From positions 1-44,609 of the forward strand of contig JACAEW010000310.1 in the NCBI GenBank assembly GCA_013388675.1: a stretch of DNA of 44,609 nucleotides. Reading direction: 5' to 3'. Of this stretch, positions 32,680 to 41,744 are shown piece after piece (the first letter of the stretch is position 1; every line of letters starts with the position of its first letter). The DNA comes from Syntrophaceae bacterium (GTDB lineage Bacteria > Desulfobacterota > SM23-61). A program made the translations under genes and the position numbers. The notes beneath the pieces were generated by a model that had not been told where the DNA came from, searched no databases, and saw only the letters and a list, made by a program, of their open reading frames with translations.

Positions 32680-32870
32680 GATCTCTTACCTTTTTTCGTT
32701 TTCTTGATCCGCAGAAATGGAAGAAGGCTCACCCCGGCAAGGGATGCAGCTTTCCGGGTGGGGATGGAAAAGGGTCCGATTCAAAACGCTTCGATGTTAA
32801 GGAAAAAAAGACCTGCGGTCAAGGCAAAACCTCATTCGAAAGAGGAAATTCGGCCTGACTCCTTCGGTCA

Positions 32871-32899
32871 TTGATTTTTTGAAGCGCCTGGAGTATAAG
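32871..32899 (+). promoter_or_regulatory. Probable promoter of the third TRAP operon
   Basis: TTGATT (32871-32876), 17-nt spacer, TATAAG (32894-32899), 46 nt upstream of the dctP ATG. It excludes the in-frame ATG at 32879 as start. Confidence 0.55.
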
Positions 32900-32944
32900 A
32901 GGGGCGTTGGAGATCAGCAGCGGGAGAAGAAAGGAGGTATCCTA

Positions 32945-34009
32945 ATGGGCGGCGGTTTTTCGAGAAGGGATTTTTTGAAAGGGTCGCTCGTCGGCGGAGT
33001 CCTGTTGGGCGCCGGTTTAGGATCCCATCCCTTCGCTCACGCCCAGACCAACCTGAGATTCAGCACCTGGCATGTACCCGTGGGTTATGAGGTCAAGACG
33101 GTCTGGATCCCCATGCTGGAAGAACTCAAAAAAAGGAGCCAAAACCGCCTCGGGTACACGATGTTCGCCGGCGGAGCCCTGGGGAAAGGCCCCGAACACT
33201 ATGACATCGTGGCCAAAGGGCTCTCCGACATGGGTTATTTCACGGCCACCTGGACTCCCGGAAGGTTCCCTCTGACCGACGTCCTTTCCCTGGCGGCCTG
33301 GGTGGACGGGAAGGATATCGCCACCGAAATCGGAAACGCCATGTACAAAAGGGTCCTGCATAAGGAGTTTCCCGGGGTCAAAATGATGGAGATGAACGGG
33401 TGCATCCAGGCCTTTCTATGGACCAAAAGGCCGGTGCGGAGCCTGGAGGACATCAGGGGAAAGAAGATCCGGTCTCCGGGAGGACAACAGACCCAATACA
33501 TCAAGGCCCTCGGAGCCGAGCCGATCTTTATGCCCCTGGGAGATGTGTACCTGGCCATGGAAACGGGCACGGTGGACGGGATCGTCACCTGCCCCCCCTT
33601 GGTGATATCTTTCAAACTCCACGAGGTGGTCAAGTTCGGCCTGGTCACCACCTTCGGCTGCGTATCCGAAGGGGTTATCATGAACGGGGAAAGCTGGAAG
33701 AAGGTCCCCGACGACCTTAAGCCGGTAGTCGACGAGGTCTGCACCAACCCTTTCCACACCACGGGCGGACTGAACCGAGAAGTTTACAAAACGATGATGA
33801 AGGAGATCACGGACAAGAAGGTCGAACTCTACAACCTACCGGCCGCTGAAGCGGAGCGCTGGTACGAAAGGTTCCGAGAGGTGACCCGAAAATGGGTGGA
33901 GGACCTGGAGGCCAAGAAACTTCCGGCCAAAGAAGTGGTGAGAATGTACAACGAGGAATGCGAGAAGCGGGGGGTGAAGGTGGTGGCCTTCCCGCCTGAA
34001 TGGCGGTAA
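32945..34009 (+). CDS. TRAP transporter substrate-binding protein (DctP), Tat-exported
   Basis: Periplasmic DctP-family protein, 354 aa. Unlike the other two TRAP binding proteins here it has a twin-arginine signal (SRRDFLKG at residues 6-13, then a hydrophobic stretch and AHA-Q), so it is exported folded. SLEDIRGKKIRSPGGQQTQY and GAEPIFMPLGDVYLAMETGTVDG are the conserved ligand-binding blocks. The ATG at 32945 has an AAAGGAGG site. dctQ and dctM follow in order, completing a three-component importer. Confidence 0.88.
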   Translation: MGGGFSRRDFLKGSLVGGVLLGAGLGSHPFAHAQTNLRFSTWHVPVGYEVKTVWIPMLEELKKRSQNRLGYTMFAGGALGKGPEHYDIVAKGLSDMGYFTATWTPGRFPLTDVLSLAAWVDGKDIATEIGNAMYKRVLHKEFPGVKMMEMNGCIQAFLWTKRPVRSLEDIRGKKIRSPGGQQTQYIKALGAEPIFMPLGDVYLAMETGTVDGIVTCPPLVISFKLHEVVKFGLVTTFGCVSEGVIMNGESWKKVPDDLKPVVDEVCTNPFHTTGGLNREVYKTMMKEITDKKVELYNLPAAEAERWYERFREVTRKWVEDLEAKKLPAKEVVRMYNEECEKRGVKVVAFPPEWR

Positions 34010-34139
34010 GCAATAAGGGATAAGGGTGAAGTAGCGGTCAGAGGTAAGAGGTTAGAGGAAATTTATCTTTGCCTGCTTGTCTGCCGGCCTCTGGGTTTAG
34101 GTTGATCCGGGGCCTTTGAACCCTGCGGAGGGGGAAGGC

Positions 34140-34637
34140 TTGGGAAGGGCAAAAAGGGCCGTCCAGAAGCTGAATCGATTGATCTGCGGAGTGGGCGCGT
34201 TTTTTCTGATCCCCCTCATGGTGCTCACTACTGGCGAAGTCATCGGTCGAAACCTTTTTAATCGCCCGATTGCCGGGGCCGTGGAGCTGTCCGAATACCT
34301 CTTGGCCGTTTTCATCCTTCTGGGAGTCGCCTACACCCAGCAAATAAAGGGACATGTGGCAGTATCGGTATTGCTCTCCCGTTTCCCCCTCCGCGGGCAA
34401 ACGGTCCTGAACATCCTCTCGGCCGTATTGAGCCTTTTTATCTTCGCCGTTCTCGCCTGGCAGGGGCTGATCGTGGGGATGGAAGAAAAAACGGTCTCCG
34501 ACATGCTCCGGATGCCCCAGTATCCCTTCCGCCTCCTGGTGGCGGCGGCTGCCTTCCTCACCTGTCTGGAAATCCTGATCGATTTGGGAGATTCCGTCTC
34601 CAAGCTCCTGCGGAGGTCCTCGGAGTGGAGCCGGTAA
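34140..34637 (+). CDS. dctQ: TRAP transporter small permease (DctQ)
   Basis: Four-helix small membrane subunit, about 165 aa. It has the DctQ pattern TTGEVIGRNLFNRPIAGAVE after the first helix and YTQQIKGHVAVSVLLSRFP in the second half. The TTG at 34140 is chosen because of the GGAGGGGGAAGG ribosome site just before it; a TTG at 34116 is an alternative and no ATG is available. It overlaps the dctM start by 13 nt. The gap to dctP (about 130 nt) holds low-complexity purine words only. Confidence 0.82.
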   Translation: MGRAKRAVQKLNRLICGVGAFFLIPLMVLTTGEVIGRNLFNRPIAGAVELSEYLLAVFILLGVAYTQQIKGHVAVSVLLSRFPLRGQTVLNILSAVLSLFIFAVLAWQGLIVGMEEKTVSDMLRMPQYPFRLLVAAAAFLTCLEILIDLGDSVSKLLRRSSEWSR

Positions 34638-35932
34638 CGGTGGGGATCCTGGGATCCTGCCTTTTGTTTTTCCTATTGATCATCGGCATGCCCATCGCCT
34701 TCTCCCTCATGTTTGCGGGATTCGTCGGGGTCAGTTATCTGGCCAGCATCGGCGCCGCTCTCCCCATGATCGCCCGGTCCGTGTACGAATCTTCCTCCCA
34801 TTATCCTTACACGGTGATTCCCCTTTTCGTCCTCATGGGCGGATATGCGGGGATTTCGGGCCTGAGCCGGGACCTCTTTGATACCTTCGACAAATGGCTT
34901 CGACGGCTGCCGGGAGGCCTGGGAATGGCGACGATCGCCGCTTGTGCCGGGTTCGCCGCCATTTCCGGGTCCTCCGTGGCGGCCGCGGCGACCATGGGGA
35001 CCGTGGCCTACCCGGAGATGAGACGGTTTCACTATTCCCCAAGGCTCGCTTCGGGGACCGTGGCCGCGGGGGGCACCCTGGCTTTTCTGATTCCGCCCAG
35101 CCTCGGCTTCGTGGTGTACGGCATGCTGGCCCAGGAGTCGATCGGAAAACTTCTTATTTCCGGAATATTTCCGGGGCTAATCCTGGCGGGGTCTTACGTC
35201 GGAATTCTTTTCGCCTTGGTGAAACTCTGCCCGTATTGGGCTCCGCCGGTTGGGGGGTCCGTATCCTTCCGGGAGAAACTAACTGCTCTGAAAGGGGTGT
35301 GGGAACCCGTGGCCATTTTCCTGTTGGTCATCGGGGGCATCTATTTCGGGGTCTTTACCCCGACCGAGGCTGCGGGGGTGGGGGCGACGATCCTATTCCT
35401 CACCGCGCTGCTTAAGCGGAAACTGACGTGGGAAGCCTTGCTGACTTCTCTTTATGAAACGATGCGCATCTCGGTCATGGTCCTCTTTCTCGTGGCGGCG
35501 GCGAACGTCTTCAGCTATTTCCTGGCCCTTTCGACGATCCCGATCAAGGTCTCTGCCTGGATCATCGGCCTGGGGGTTTCTCGGTATGTCGTCCTGGCGA
35601 TCATCGTCGTGATCTTTCTCGCCCTGGGCTGCTTCCTGGACGCCATATCCATGATGGTCTTAACCCTCCCCGTGATCCTGCCGGTCATGGCCACTCTAGA
35701 TTTCCATCCCATCTGGTTCGGAGTGGTTTGTGTGATCATGATGGAGGCGGGGCTGATCACTCCTCCCATGGGGCTTAACGTCTTCACCGTGGCGGCGATC
35801 GCCAAGGATACCTCGCTCGAGGAAATCTTTAAGGGAGCCCTCCCTTTTCTTGCGGCTATGCTGTTCGTGACGGTTCTGATCACGCTTTTCCCGCAGATCG
35901 CGCTCTTCCTTCCCGGGATGATGGGCCGTTAG
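34625..35932 (+). CDS. dctM: TRAP transporter large permease (DctM)
   Basis: Large membrane subunit, 435 aa, with about 12 hydrophobic segments. The DctM blocks GGLGMATIAACAGFAAISGSS, AAGGTLAFLIPPSLGFVVYG and EAGLITPPMGLNVFTVA are present. Start GTG at 34625 with GGAGG upstream, inside the dctQ 3' end. Last gene of the operon. No terminator seen downstream. Confidence 0.9.
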   Translation: MEPVTVGILGSCLLFFLLIIGMPIAFSLMFAGFVGVSYLASIGAALPMIARSVYESSSHYPYTVIPLFVLMGGYAGISGLSRDLFDTFDKWLRRLPGGLGMATIAACAGFAAISGSSVAAAATMGTVAYPEMRRFHYSPRLASGTVAAGGTLAFLIPPSLGFVVYGMLAQESIGKLLISGIFPGLILAGSYVGILFALVKLCPYWAPPVGGSVSFREKLTALKGVWEPVAIFLLVIGGIYFGVFTPTEAAGVGATILFLTALLKRKLTWEALLTSLYETMRISVMVLFLVAAANVFSYFLALSTIPIKVSAWIIGLGVSRYVVLAIIVVIFLALGCFLDAISMMVLTLPVILPVMATLDFHPIWFGVVCVIMMEAGLITPPMGLNVFTVAAIAKDTSLEEIFKGALPFLAAMLFVTVLITLFPQIALFLPGMMGR

Positions 35933-36444
35933 AGGCGTAGCCATTCCTTCTCCTTGGGAAAATGAACAGAGGAAGAGATCGATCTCTCGCAGAGGTCGCA
36001 GAGTTGGCAGATAAGAGGAAATGATAATCGATGGGCGCTTTTCGATTTCGTTGGGCACTTTTTGGGTGCAAACGAAGCGGGCGAGAGGCCTAATGAAAAA
36101 AAGGAGGAAGCCAAAAAAGAGGAGGGCGTCAGGTCATGGCCCCCCGGCCTGGCACCCACCTGAAGGGCCACCTTCAGGTGGAACCCAATTCAAACCGCTC
36201 TGAGCGATTCCTTGTTTTTCTAGCCGCAACTCTGGCGGAGGTCGTGATTCCGATTTTCGCTTTGACGAAGGAATTCTCCCCGCCCGCCTTATCCTTTTTG
36301 GCATCCAGCCCCTCCACTTCCGCTCATATTTTCAGGTCGGCCATGAATCCTTCGGGGATGGCGTCGATGGCCTTTCGGGGTTTCCCGCAGTCCCCGACTT
36401 TATGAATTGCCGCCGGCAAACCTTGAAGGGTCGCCTCCAATTCA
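35933..36444. other. 512-nt decayed intergenic stretch
   Basis: No intact gene. It contains CGCAGAG-type repeat words (about 35980-36006), a perfect 11-bp hairpin at 36155-36180 and, at its right end, the remnant of a flavin oxidoreductase gene on the minus strand (36324-36488). Confidence 0.65.
36155..36180. repeat. Perfect 11-bp hairpin
   Basis: CCACCTGAAGG (36155-36165), loop GCCA, CCTTCAGGTGG (36170-36180). It has no T-run and is not next to a stop codon, so it is more likely a mobile or repeat palindrome than a terminator. It is a different sequence from the GGGGCG family. Confidence 0.65.
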
Positions 36445-36488
36445 TTATTCGGCCGTCTTCCCGTGGCCAGGACGTTTGTATAAACATC
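36324..36488 (-). pseudogene. C-terminal remnant of an OYE/FadH-type flavin oxidoreductase
   Basis: A 54-codon minus-strand stretch ending in a stop reads VLATGRRPNNEL, then HKVGDCGKPRKAIDAIPEGF. This is the C-terminal NAD/FAD domain pattern (ATG...GRRPNN and GDC.PR...DAI..G) of 2,4-dienoyl-CoA / enoate reductase-type NADH:flavin oxidoreductases, which are normally over 600 aa. The rest of such a gene is absent: upstream sequence belongs to a different gene in another frame (36445-37296). I therefore call it a fragment left by deletion or recombination. Confidence 0.6.
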
Positions 36489-37296
36489 CGACGTGATTCT
36501 TGCATGACAAGCTGCCACGCTGGCAGGGGATCAGGTTTCGGGGGTCGCCGCTTAGCTTAGAGCCCTTTATGCTTTGGTAGATTTTGTCGATTTTTATGAC
36601 CTCTTTCGGAGGACCATCGACGAGAAAAGTCGTGCTTCCCTCTGCACCGTGGATTCCCCCTTTGCCGATTACCCGAGCCTTCACCCCGGCAAGCGATTCG
36701 AGGGCTTCAATCTCGGTAAAGATCCCACCGAAAACCGGAACCAACCCCACGGCGGCGCCGTAAGATAAATCCACCTTCCTCCTGCCCGCTAGGGGAATCA
36801 CCTCCTCCAAATTTCCGGGGACAAATTTTTCCAAACCGACGGCGACCAGAAAAGGAACTCCCTCGATCAGGAGGGTTTGAAAGAAGGGCAACGAGCTTCC
36901 TCCGTCATAGGTGGCGGCCATGATCGCCGCCCGGCCTTGGGCATCGAAGGCATTAGCCCCGGTGATGACCAGGTCTTCAGGGGTAAAAGAGGGAACCTCC
37001 CTGCCCCAGTCTTCCCGGGTGTGGAGGGGAATGACCTCGTTCCCTCTCAGGATACAGGCATGGGACCATGGAATTTCATGTTTCCATCGGGAGGTGAGAG
37101 TTCCTTGGGGGGTAATCATTCCCGAAATCCTCATGGGTTTGCCGCAGAGTTCCTCGGATACGGCCGAAACGGTGGTTCCTCCTTTTAAAAGGAGTTTTCC
37201 TCGTTTTCGAACCCGATGAACCTCGGGAAGCCTCTTGATTCCTTTGGCGATGATCCGTTTCCCTTCGGGAGAAGTCAGGGTGATTTGAATGCGCAT
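36445..37296 (-). CDS. Conserved-looking protein of unknown function, abnormal 3' end
   Basis: 283 aa; I do not recognise the family. Visible features: basic N-terminus, the block VITGANAFDAQGRAAIMAATYDGGSS (about residues 115-140), then VAVGLEKFVPGNLEEVIPLAGRR and a glycine-rich VIGKGGIHGAEGSTTFLVDG, all suggestive of a soluble enzyme. The last 25 or so residues (from about LIPCQRG) are unlike the rest and lie in DNA that, in another frame, encodes the flavin-oxidoreductase remnant. The original C-terminus may thus have been replaced. The ATG at 37296 has an AAGGAGCGG site. It is divergent from the DapB-like gene at 37525. Confidence 0.6.
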   Translation of the reverse strand: MRIQITLTSPEGKRIIAKGIKRLPEVHRVRKRGKLLLKGGTTVSAVSEELCGKPMRISGMITPQGTLTSRWKHEIPWSHACILRGNEVIPLHTREDWGREVPSFTPEDLVITGANAFDAQGRAAIMAATYDGGSSLPFFQTLLIEGVPFLVAVGLEKFVPGNLEEVIPLAGRRKVDLSYGAAVGLVPVFGGIFTEIEALESLAGVKARVIGKGGIHGAEGSTTFLVDGPPKEVIKIDKIYQSIKGSKLSGDPRNLIPCQRGSLSCKNHVGCLYKRPGHGKTAE

Positions 37297-37524
37297 TTTC
37301 TTCCGCTCCTTGAAACAATCTTGCCCGATCATAGAAAAATCCCGGCGGGAAAGCAAGGAAAAGAGAAAGCACAAAGGATCAAATGACTTCCTTTGGGCAA
37401 AAATCATAAACCCCAAAAAACCCAAAAATCTTCCTTGCCGGTTTAATTCAAGCCGCTTACATGGTAATATACTTGCTGCGCAAGAAAGCGCCTTCAGAAT
37501 ATCTTATCCTTCGGAGGTAGGCCG

Positions 37525-38526
37525 GTGAAAAATGAAATCCGCGTTTTGCAGTTCGGCATTGGGGTCATTGGACGGGGAGTGACCAAGGTATTGGCCAAGA
37601 AAGAGGGTATGAAGATCGTGGGAGCCATTGATGTGGCCCACGTGGGGAAGGACCTCGGAGAAGTGGCCGGGTTCGGGCGAAAGCTGGGAGTCAAAATATC
37701 CAATGATCTGAATAAAGTTGTTAAGCAGGGGAAGCCCCAGGTGGCCATTCACACCACCAGCTCGAGCCTCAAGAAGGTCTTCCCGGAGCTGGAAAGGCTG
37801 ATCAAGTCGAAAGTGAACGTGGTGTCGAGCTGCGAAGAGCTTTCCTATCCCCATCAGAAAACCCCGGAACTGGCGGCCCGGCTGGATGGGCTGGCCAAGA
37901 AATACGGGGTCACGGTCCTGGGAACCGGCGTGAACCCGGGCTTCCTGATGGACGCCTGGCCCCTCTTCATGTCGGGGGTGTGCACCGACGTGAAAGAAGT
38001 TACGGTAAGCCGTGTTCAGGATGCTTCCGCGCGAAGGATCCCCTTCCAGGAAAAGATCGGGGCGGGAAGGACAAAAGGGGAATTCCAAAAACTGGTTAAG
38101 GAGGGAAAGATCCGCCATGTAGGCCTCCCGGAATCGGTGGCCATGATTGCGGCCGGGCTGGGATGGAAGGTGGACAAAATCATCGAGGCCATCGGCCCGA
38201 TTCTTTACCCCAAAACGGTGAAGAGCGACTATATCACCGTTCCCCCGGGTCTCGTGGCGGGGGTGAAACAGGTCGGGCGGGGATATGTGGGCGGCAAAGC
38301 CAGGATCATCCTCAACTTCGAAGCCTCCATCGGCGCGGGCGAATCCTACGACTCCGTGTCGATCAAAGGAACCCCGAACATGGAAGTCGTCGTCAAAGGA
38401 GGGACCCACGGGGATATCGCCACCGTGGCCATGCTGACCAACGCGGTCCCCCGAATTCTCGAGGTTCCCCCGGGACTGAAGACCATGAAGGACCTGATCA
38501 TTTCTTCTGTGCCCAATAAGTCATAA
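37525..38526 (+). CDS. DapB-like / 2,4-diaminopentanoate-dehydrogenase-like oxidoreductase
   Basis: NAD(P)-dependent dehydrogenase of the dihydrodipicolinate-reductase-like family, 333 aa. Rossmann motif FGIGVIGRG at residues 10-18. IHTTSSSLKKV, VNVVSSCEELSYP and GTGVNPGFLMDAWP (about residues 134-147) are the blocks seen in 2,4-diaminopentanoate dehydrogenase-like proteins. The substrate could be an amino acid-derived imine or oxoacid. It starts at a GTG with a GGAGGT ribosome site. It heads a plus-strand run with TctBAC and HyuBA, so a role with a nitrogen-containing acid is plausible (inference). Confidence 0.78.
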   Translation: MKNEIRVLQFGIGVIGRGVTKVLAKKEGMKIVGAIDVAHVGKDLGEVAGFGRKLGVKISNDLNKVVKQGKPQVAIHTTSSSLKKVFPELERLIKSKVNVVSSCEELSYPHQKTPELAARLDGLAKKYGVTVLGTGVNPGFLMDAWPLFMSGVCTDVKEVTVSRVQDASARRIPFQEKIGAGRTKGEFQKLVKEGKIRHVGLPESVAMIAAGLGWKVDKIIEAIGPILYPKTVKSDYITVPPGLVAGVKQVGRGYVGGKARIILNFEASIGAGESYDSVSIKGTPNMEVVVKGGTHGDIATVAMLTNAVPRILEVPPGLKTMKDLIISSVPNKS

Positions 38527-38587
38527 AAACGATTAAAGGGAGAAAAACGGGACCCGCTTTCTTATCCCTGATGCGCATTTTGAGCCA

Positions 38588-39049
38588 ATGAATCGGGAAA
38601 AAATTTCCGGCATTTTTCTCTTTGGGCTGGGGCTGGCGGTTTTTCTAAAGTCCCTCACTTATCCCCTCGGCACCCTGCGGAAACCTGGGGGCGGGCTCTT
38701 TCCATTGATCGCTTCCTTTTTCCTCATGGCGCTCTCGGCTATTTTGACCGTCCAGGCTTTTCGGGGGAAAGAAGGGGACCCGTCTGCTCGAACTCCCTTT
38801 TTCCCGGAAAAGGAAACTCCCCGAAGAATCGTTCTGGGATTCGCCAGTTTGCTGGGATACCGGTTTCTTCTCCCGGTCATCGGCTTCGCCCCCTCCACCG
38901 CGGTGTTTATCCTTTTCCTGAGCCGTTTCCTGGGCAAGTACGGCTGGGGGGTGAGCTTCCTTTTTTCGGCGCTAACGGCCGTGGTGGCCTACTATATATT
39001 CCAAGTATGGCTGAAGGTTCCCATGCCCAGGCCGATCTTTGGGTTTTAA
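38588..39049 (+). CDS. tctB: Tripartite tricarboxylate transporter small permease (TctB)
   Basis: Four-helix membrane subunit, 153 aa, with TYPLGTLRKPGGGLFPLIAS near residues 24-43 and the C-terminal WLKVPMPRPIFGF ending. It follows the DapB-like gene after 61 nt. The ribosome site is weak. The tctA ATG begins 3 nt after its stop. Confidence 0.83.
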   Translation: MNREKISGIFLFGLGLAVFLKSLTYPLGTLRKPGGGLFPLIASFFLMALSAILTVQAFRGKEGDPSARTPFFPEKETPRRIVLGFASLLGYRFLLPVIGFAPSTAVFILFLSRFLGKYGWGVSFLFSALTAVVAYYIFQVWLKVPMPRPIFGF

Positions 39050-39052
39050 AGG

Positions 39053-40564
39053 ATGGATGTTTTTCAGAATATTCTTTCCGGCTTCGGCATTGCCGTCACT
39101 CCCGTCAATCTGATCTTGTGCCTGGCAGGCTGTTTCATCGGGACTTTGATCGGAGTCCTCCCGGGCATAGGACCGGCGGCCACCATCGCCCTTCTTTTGC
39201 CGGTGACTTTCAACCTTCCCCCAACTTCAGCGATCATCATGCTCTCCGGGATCTTTTACGGGGCCATGTACGGGGGATCGACAACGGCGATTCTCGTGAA
39301 CATCCCCGGGGAAGCGGCCGCGGCCATCACCTGCATCGACGGGTACCAGATGGCCAGGCAGGGGAGGGCCGGGCCGGCCTTGGGGATCGCGGCTTTCGGT
39401 TCCTTTATTGCCGGGACTTTCGGCGTTTTCCTCCTCATGCTCATCGCCCCCCCGGTGGCGGAATTGGCCTTGAGGTTCGGCCCTCCCGAGATCTTTGCGA
39501 TCATGGTCCTGGGATTGACCATCCTCAGCTATCTGAGTTCCGGCTCGATCCTTAAGGCTTTTATCATCGCCCTCGTGGGACTTTTTGTCGGAATGGTGGG
39601 GATCGACATTTCCGGGGTTTTTCGTTTTACTTTTGGTATTCCCGATTTCTTTGACGGAATTGGATTGGTGCCGGTGCTCATGGGGCTTTTCGGCGTGGCC
39701 GAGGTCTTGCTCAACCTGGAACAAACCCTCGCGCGGCGCGTTTTCGAGACCAGGGTCCGCGGGCTCCTTCCCAACCGGCAGGACTGGAAAACTTCGACCG
39801 GGCCCATCCTGCGGGGGTCGATCATCGGGTTTTTCATGGGGGTCATCCCCGGGCCGAGCAACACCATCTCCTCATTCGTCTCCTATGCCATGGAAAAACG
39901 ATTCTCTAGGAACCCCGGAAAGTTCGGGAAAGGGGCGATCGAAGGAGTGGCCGGGCCGGAGTCGGCGAATAATTCGGCCTGCGCGGGGAATTTTATCCCC
40001 GTCCTGACGCTGGGCATCCCGACCAGTGCGGTCATGGCGGTCATCATCGGGGCCTTCATCATTCATGGGGTGACTCCGGGCCCCCTGCTCATCAAAAACC
40101 ATCCGGATATATTCTGGGGGACAATCGCCAGCATGTACATCGGGAACTTTATGCTCCTCATTCTGAATTTGCCATTGATCGGAATATGGGTGAGGGTTCT
40201 GAGAGTCCCCTATGGCATTCTGTTCCCCCTGATCCTTCTTTTTTGTTTTGTCGGGGCCTATGCCAACAACAACAGCCTGGCCGAGCTCAATGTCATGATC
40301 TTTTTCGGTCTAGTTGGCTACTTGATGAAGAAGACCGGCTTCGAACCGGCGCCCCTGGTTATGGCCTACATTTTGTGCCCATTCCTGGAGGAAGCCTTCC
40401 GCCAGTCGCTCATCAAGTCCCACGGAGATTTTTCCATTTTCATCAAACGACCGATTTCCGCCGCCATCCTGGCGATGGCCGCGGGGGTGATTCTTCTCAA
40501 TATTTTTTCCGGGGTGAAACAAAGAAGAAAAAATCTTTTGGCCAAGATCCAGGAAGAAGATTAA
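39053..40564 (+). CDS. tctA: Tripartite tricarboxylate transporter large permease (TctA)
   Basis: Large membrane subunit, 503 aa, about 12 helices. CFIGTLIGVLPGIGPAATIA near the N-terminus, AAAITCIDGYQMARQGRAGP at about 90-110 and GVAGPESANNSACAGNFIP with LTLGIPTSA (about 305-330) are TctA hallmarks. Start ATG 3 nt after tctB. Clearly a second, diverged TTT system relative to the one at 11941-16240. Confidence 0.92.
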   Translation: MDVFQNILSGFGIAVTPVNLILCLAGCFIGTLIGVLPGIGPAATIALLLPVTFNLPPTSAIIMLSGIFYGAMYGGSTTAILVNIPGEAAAAITCIDGYQMARQGRAGPALGIAAFGSFIAGTFGVFLLMLIAPPVAELALRFGPPEIFAIMVLGLTILSYLSSGSILKAFIIALVGLFVGMVGIDISGVFRFTFGIPDFFDGIGLVPVLMGLFGVAEVLLNLEQTLARRVFETRVRGLLPNRQDWKTSTGPILRGSIIGFFMGVIPGPSNTISSFVSYAMEKRFSRNPGKFGKGAIEGVAGPESANNSACAGNFIPVLTLGIPTSAVMAVIIGAFIIHGVTPGPLLIKNHPDIFWGTIASMYIGNFMLLILNLPLIGIWVRVLRVPYGILFPLILLFCFVGAYANNNSLAELNVMIFFGLVGYLMKKTGFEPAPLVMAYILCPFLEEAFRQSLIKSHGDFSIFIKRPISAAILAMAAGVILLNIFSGVKQRRKNLLAKIQEED

Positions 40565-40650
40565 AAAAGATTGGAGGGAGGGTTCATGGGATTCGGAGCG
40601 GTTAAAACCGTTCTTTGGATGCAGGCTTTAATCCTTTAAGGAGGAGAGGA

Positions 40651-41625
40651 ATGAAAACTCGAAAACAGCTCGTGATGATGGGAATCGTTTGGATAACTCT
40701 GTCCTTGCCCCTGGGCGCGAACGGGTCCGCACAAGAAAAATTTCCCAGCCGACCCATCCAGTTCATCATTCCCTGGGCGGCTGGCGGCGGAGGAACGATT
40801 AATGCCCAGGCGCTTCAGGTTCCTTTTGAAAAAGCGATCGGCGGCTCCGTGCAGATAGTGAACAAGCCGGGCGGGGGTGGGACCATCGCCTGGAATTTCG
40901 TGGCCAATTCCCCGCCGGACGGATATACGCTGGGGATTACGAATCCCAGTGGGGTAGTGACGGTTTACACCACTAAAACGGGTGTTCCCCTTGACCGTTT
41001 TGACCCGATTGCTTATACGGTGGGAGTCCCGGCCGGAGTCGTGGTGCGCACGGAATCTCCCTGGAAGACCTTCAAGGAGTTCATCGATCATGCCCAAAAA
41101 AACCCGGAAAAAATCCAGATGGCCAACTCCGGCCATGCGGCCATGTATCACATCGGAATCGTGGGCATCGAGATGGCCATGGGAGTCAAATTTACCCATG
41201 TTCCCTTCAAAGGCACGGGACCCTGCATTACCGCACTTCTGGGCGGGCACGTGGACGGCTCCTTGAATGAAGTCTCCACCCTCCTTCCTTATGTGGAGTC
41301 CAAGAAATTTCGGGTCCTGGCGGTCAGTTCTCAAGCCCGAAGCCCGGTTCTGCCCGATGTTCCCACCTTCCGGGAATTCGGCTTTGATTTGGATGTGGGG
41401 ACCTGGTACGCCTACGTATCGGCCAAAGGAACCCCCAAAGACCGACTCCAAAAACTTCAGGAAGCGTTTCGAGCGGCGGTGCAATCCAATGAATTTAAAA
41501 GCCTCTACCAGAAGCAGGGGGGAGTGACAGAGTTCAAAGGCCCCGAAGCTCTGGTGGCTTATTTCCGGGAACAGGACCGGCTCTGGAAGAGGATCATTGA
41601 GTTCGGAAACTTCAGGCCGGAATAA
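40651..41625 (+). CDS. Tripartite tricarboxylate transporter binding protein (TctC/Bug)
   Basis: Periplasmic binding protein, 324 aa. A signal peptide runs to about residue 27 (NGSA-Q), then FPSRPIQFIIPWAAGGGGTI and SPPDGYTLGITNPSG. LGGHVDGSLNEVSTL and SKKFRVLAVSSQARSP follow the family pattern. The ATG at 40651 has an AAGGAGGAGAG site; 12 upstream codons of the open frame are not needed. The hyuB gene follows after 119 nt, so the ligand may be the substrate of the HyuAB-type enzyme (inference). Confidence 0.88.
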   Translation: MKTRKQLVMMGIVWITLSLPLGANGSAQEKFPSRPIQFIIPWAAGGGGTINAQALQVPFEKAIGGSVQIVNKPGGGGTIAWNFVANSPPDGYTLGITNPSGVVTVYTTKTGVPLDRFDPIAYTVGVPAGVVVRTESPWKTFKEFIDHAQKNPEKIQMANSGHAAMYHIGIVGIEMAMGVKFTHVPFKGTGPCITALLGGHVDGSLNEVSTLLPYVESKKFRVLAVSSQARSPVLPDVPTFREFGFDLDVGTWYAYVSAKGTPKDRLQKLQEAFRAAVQSNEFKSLYQKQGGVTEFKGPEALVAYFREQDRLWKRIIEFGNFRPE

Positions 41626-41744
41626 GCGGGTGCCGGTTCCCGGTCCCTCATTGCCCGTTGGGAGAAAAGGGCCGGAAACTGCCAATCCGGCATTTTGGCC
41701 GGGTATGGCCCCTGGCAGGGGGAAGGCATTTCTGAGGGAATTCG

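Noticed and set aside
37443..37480. Promoter TTTAAT / TAATAT upstream of the DapB-like gene
   Set aside because: The -10 is good but the -35 matches only half of the consensus; too weak to list as a feature.
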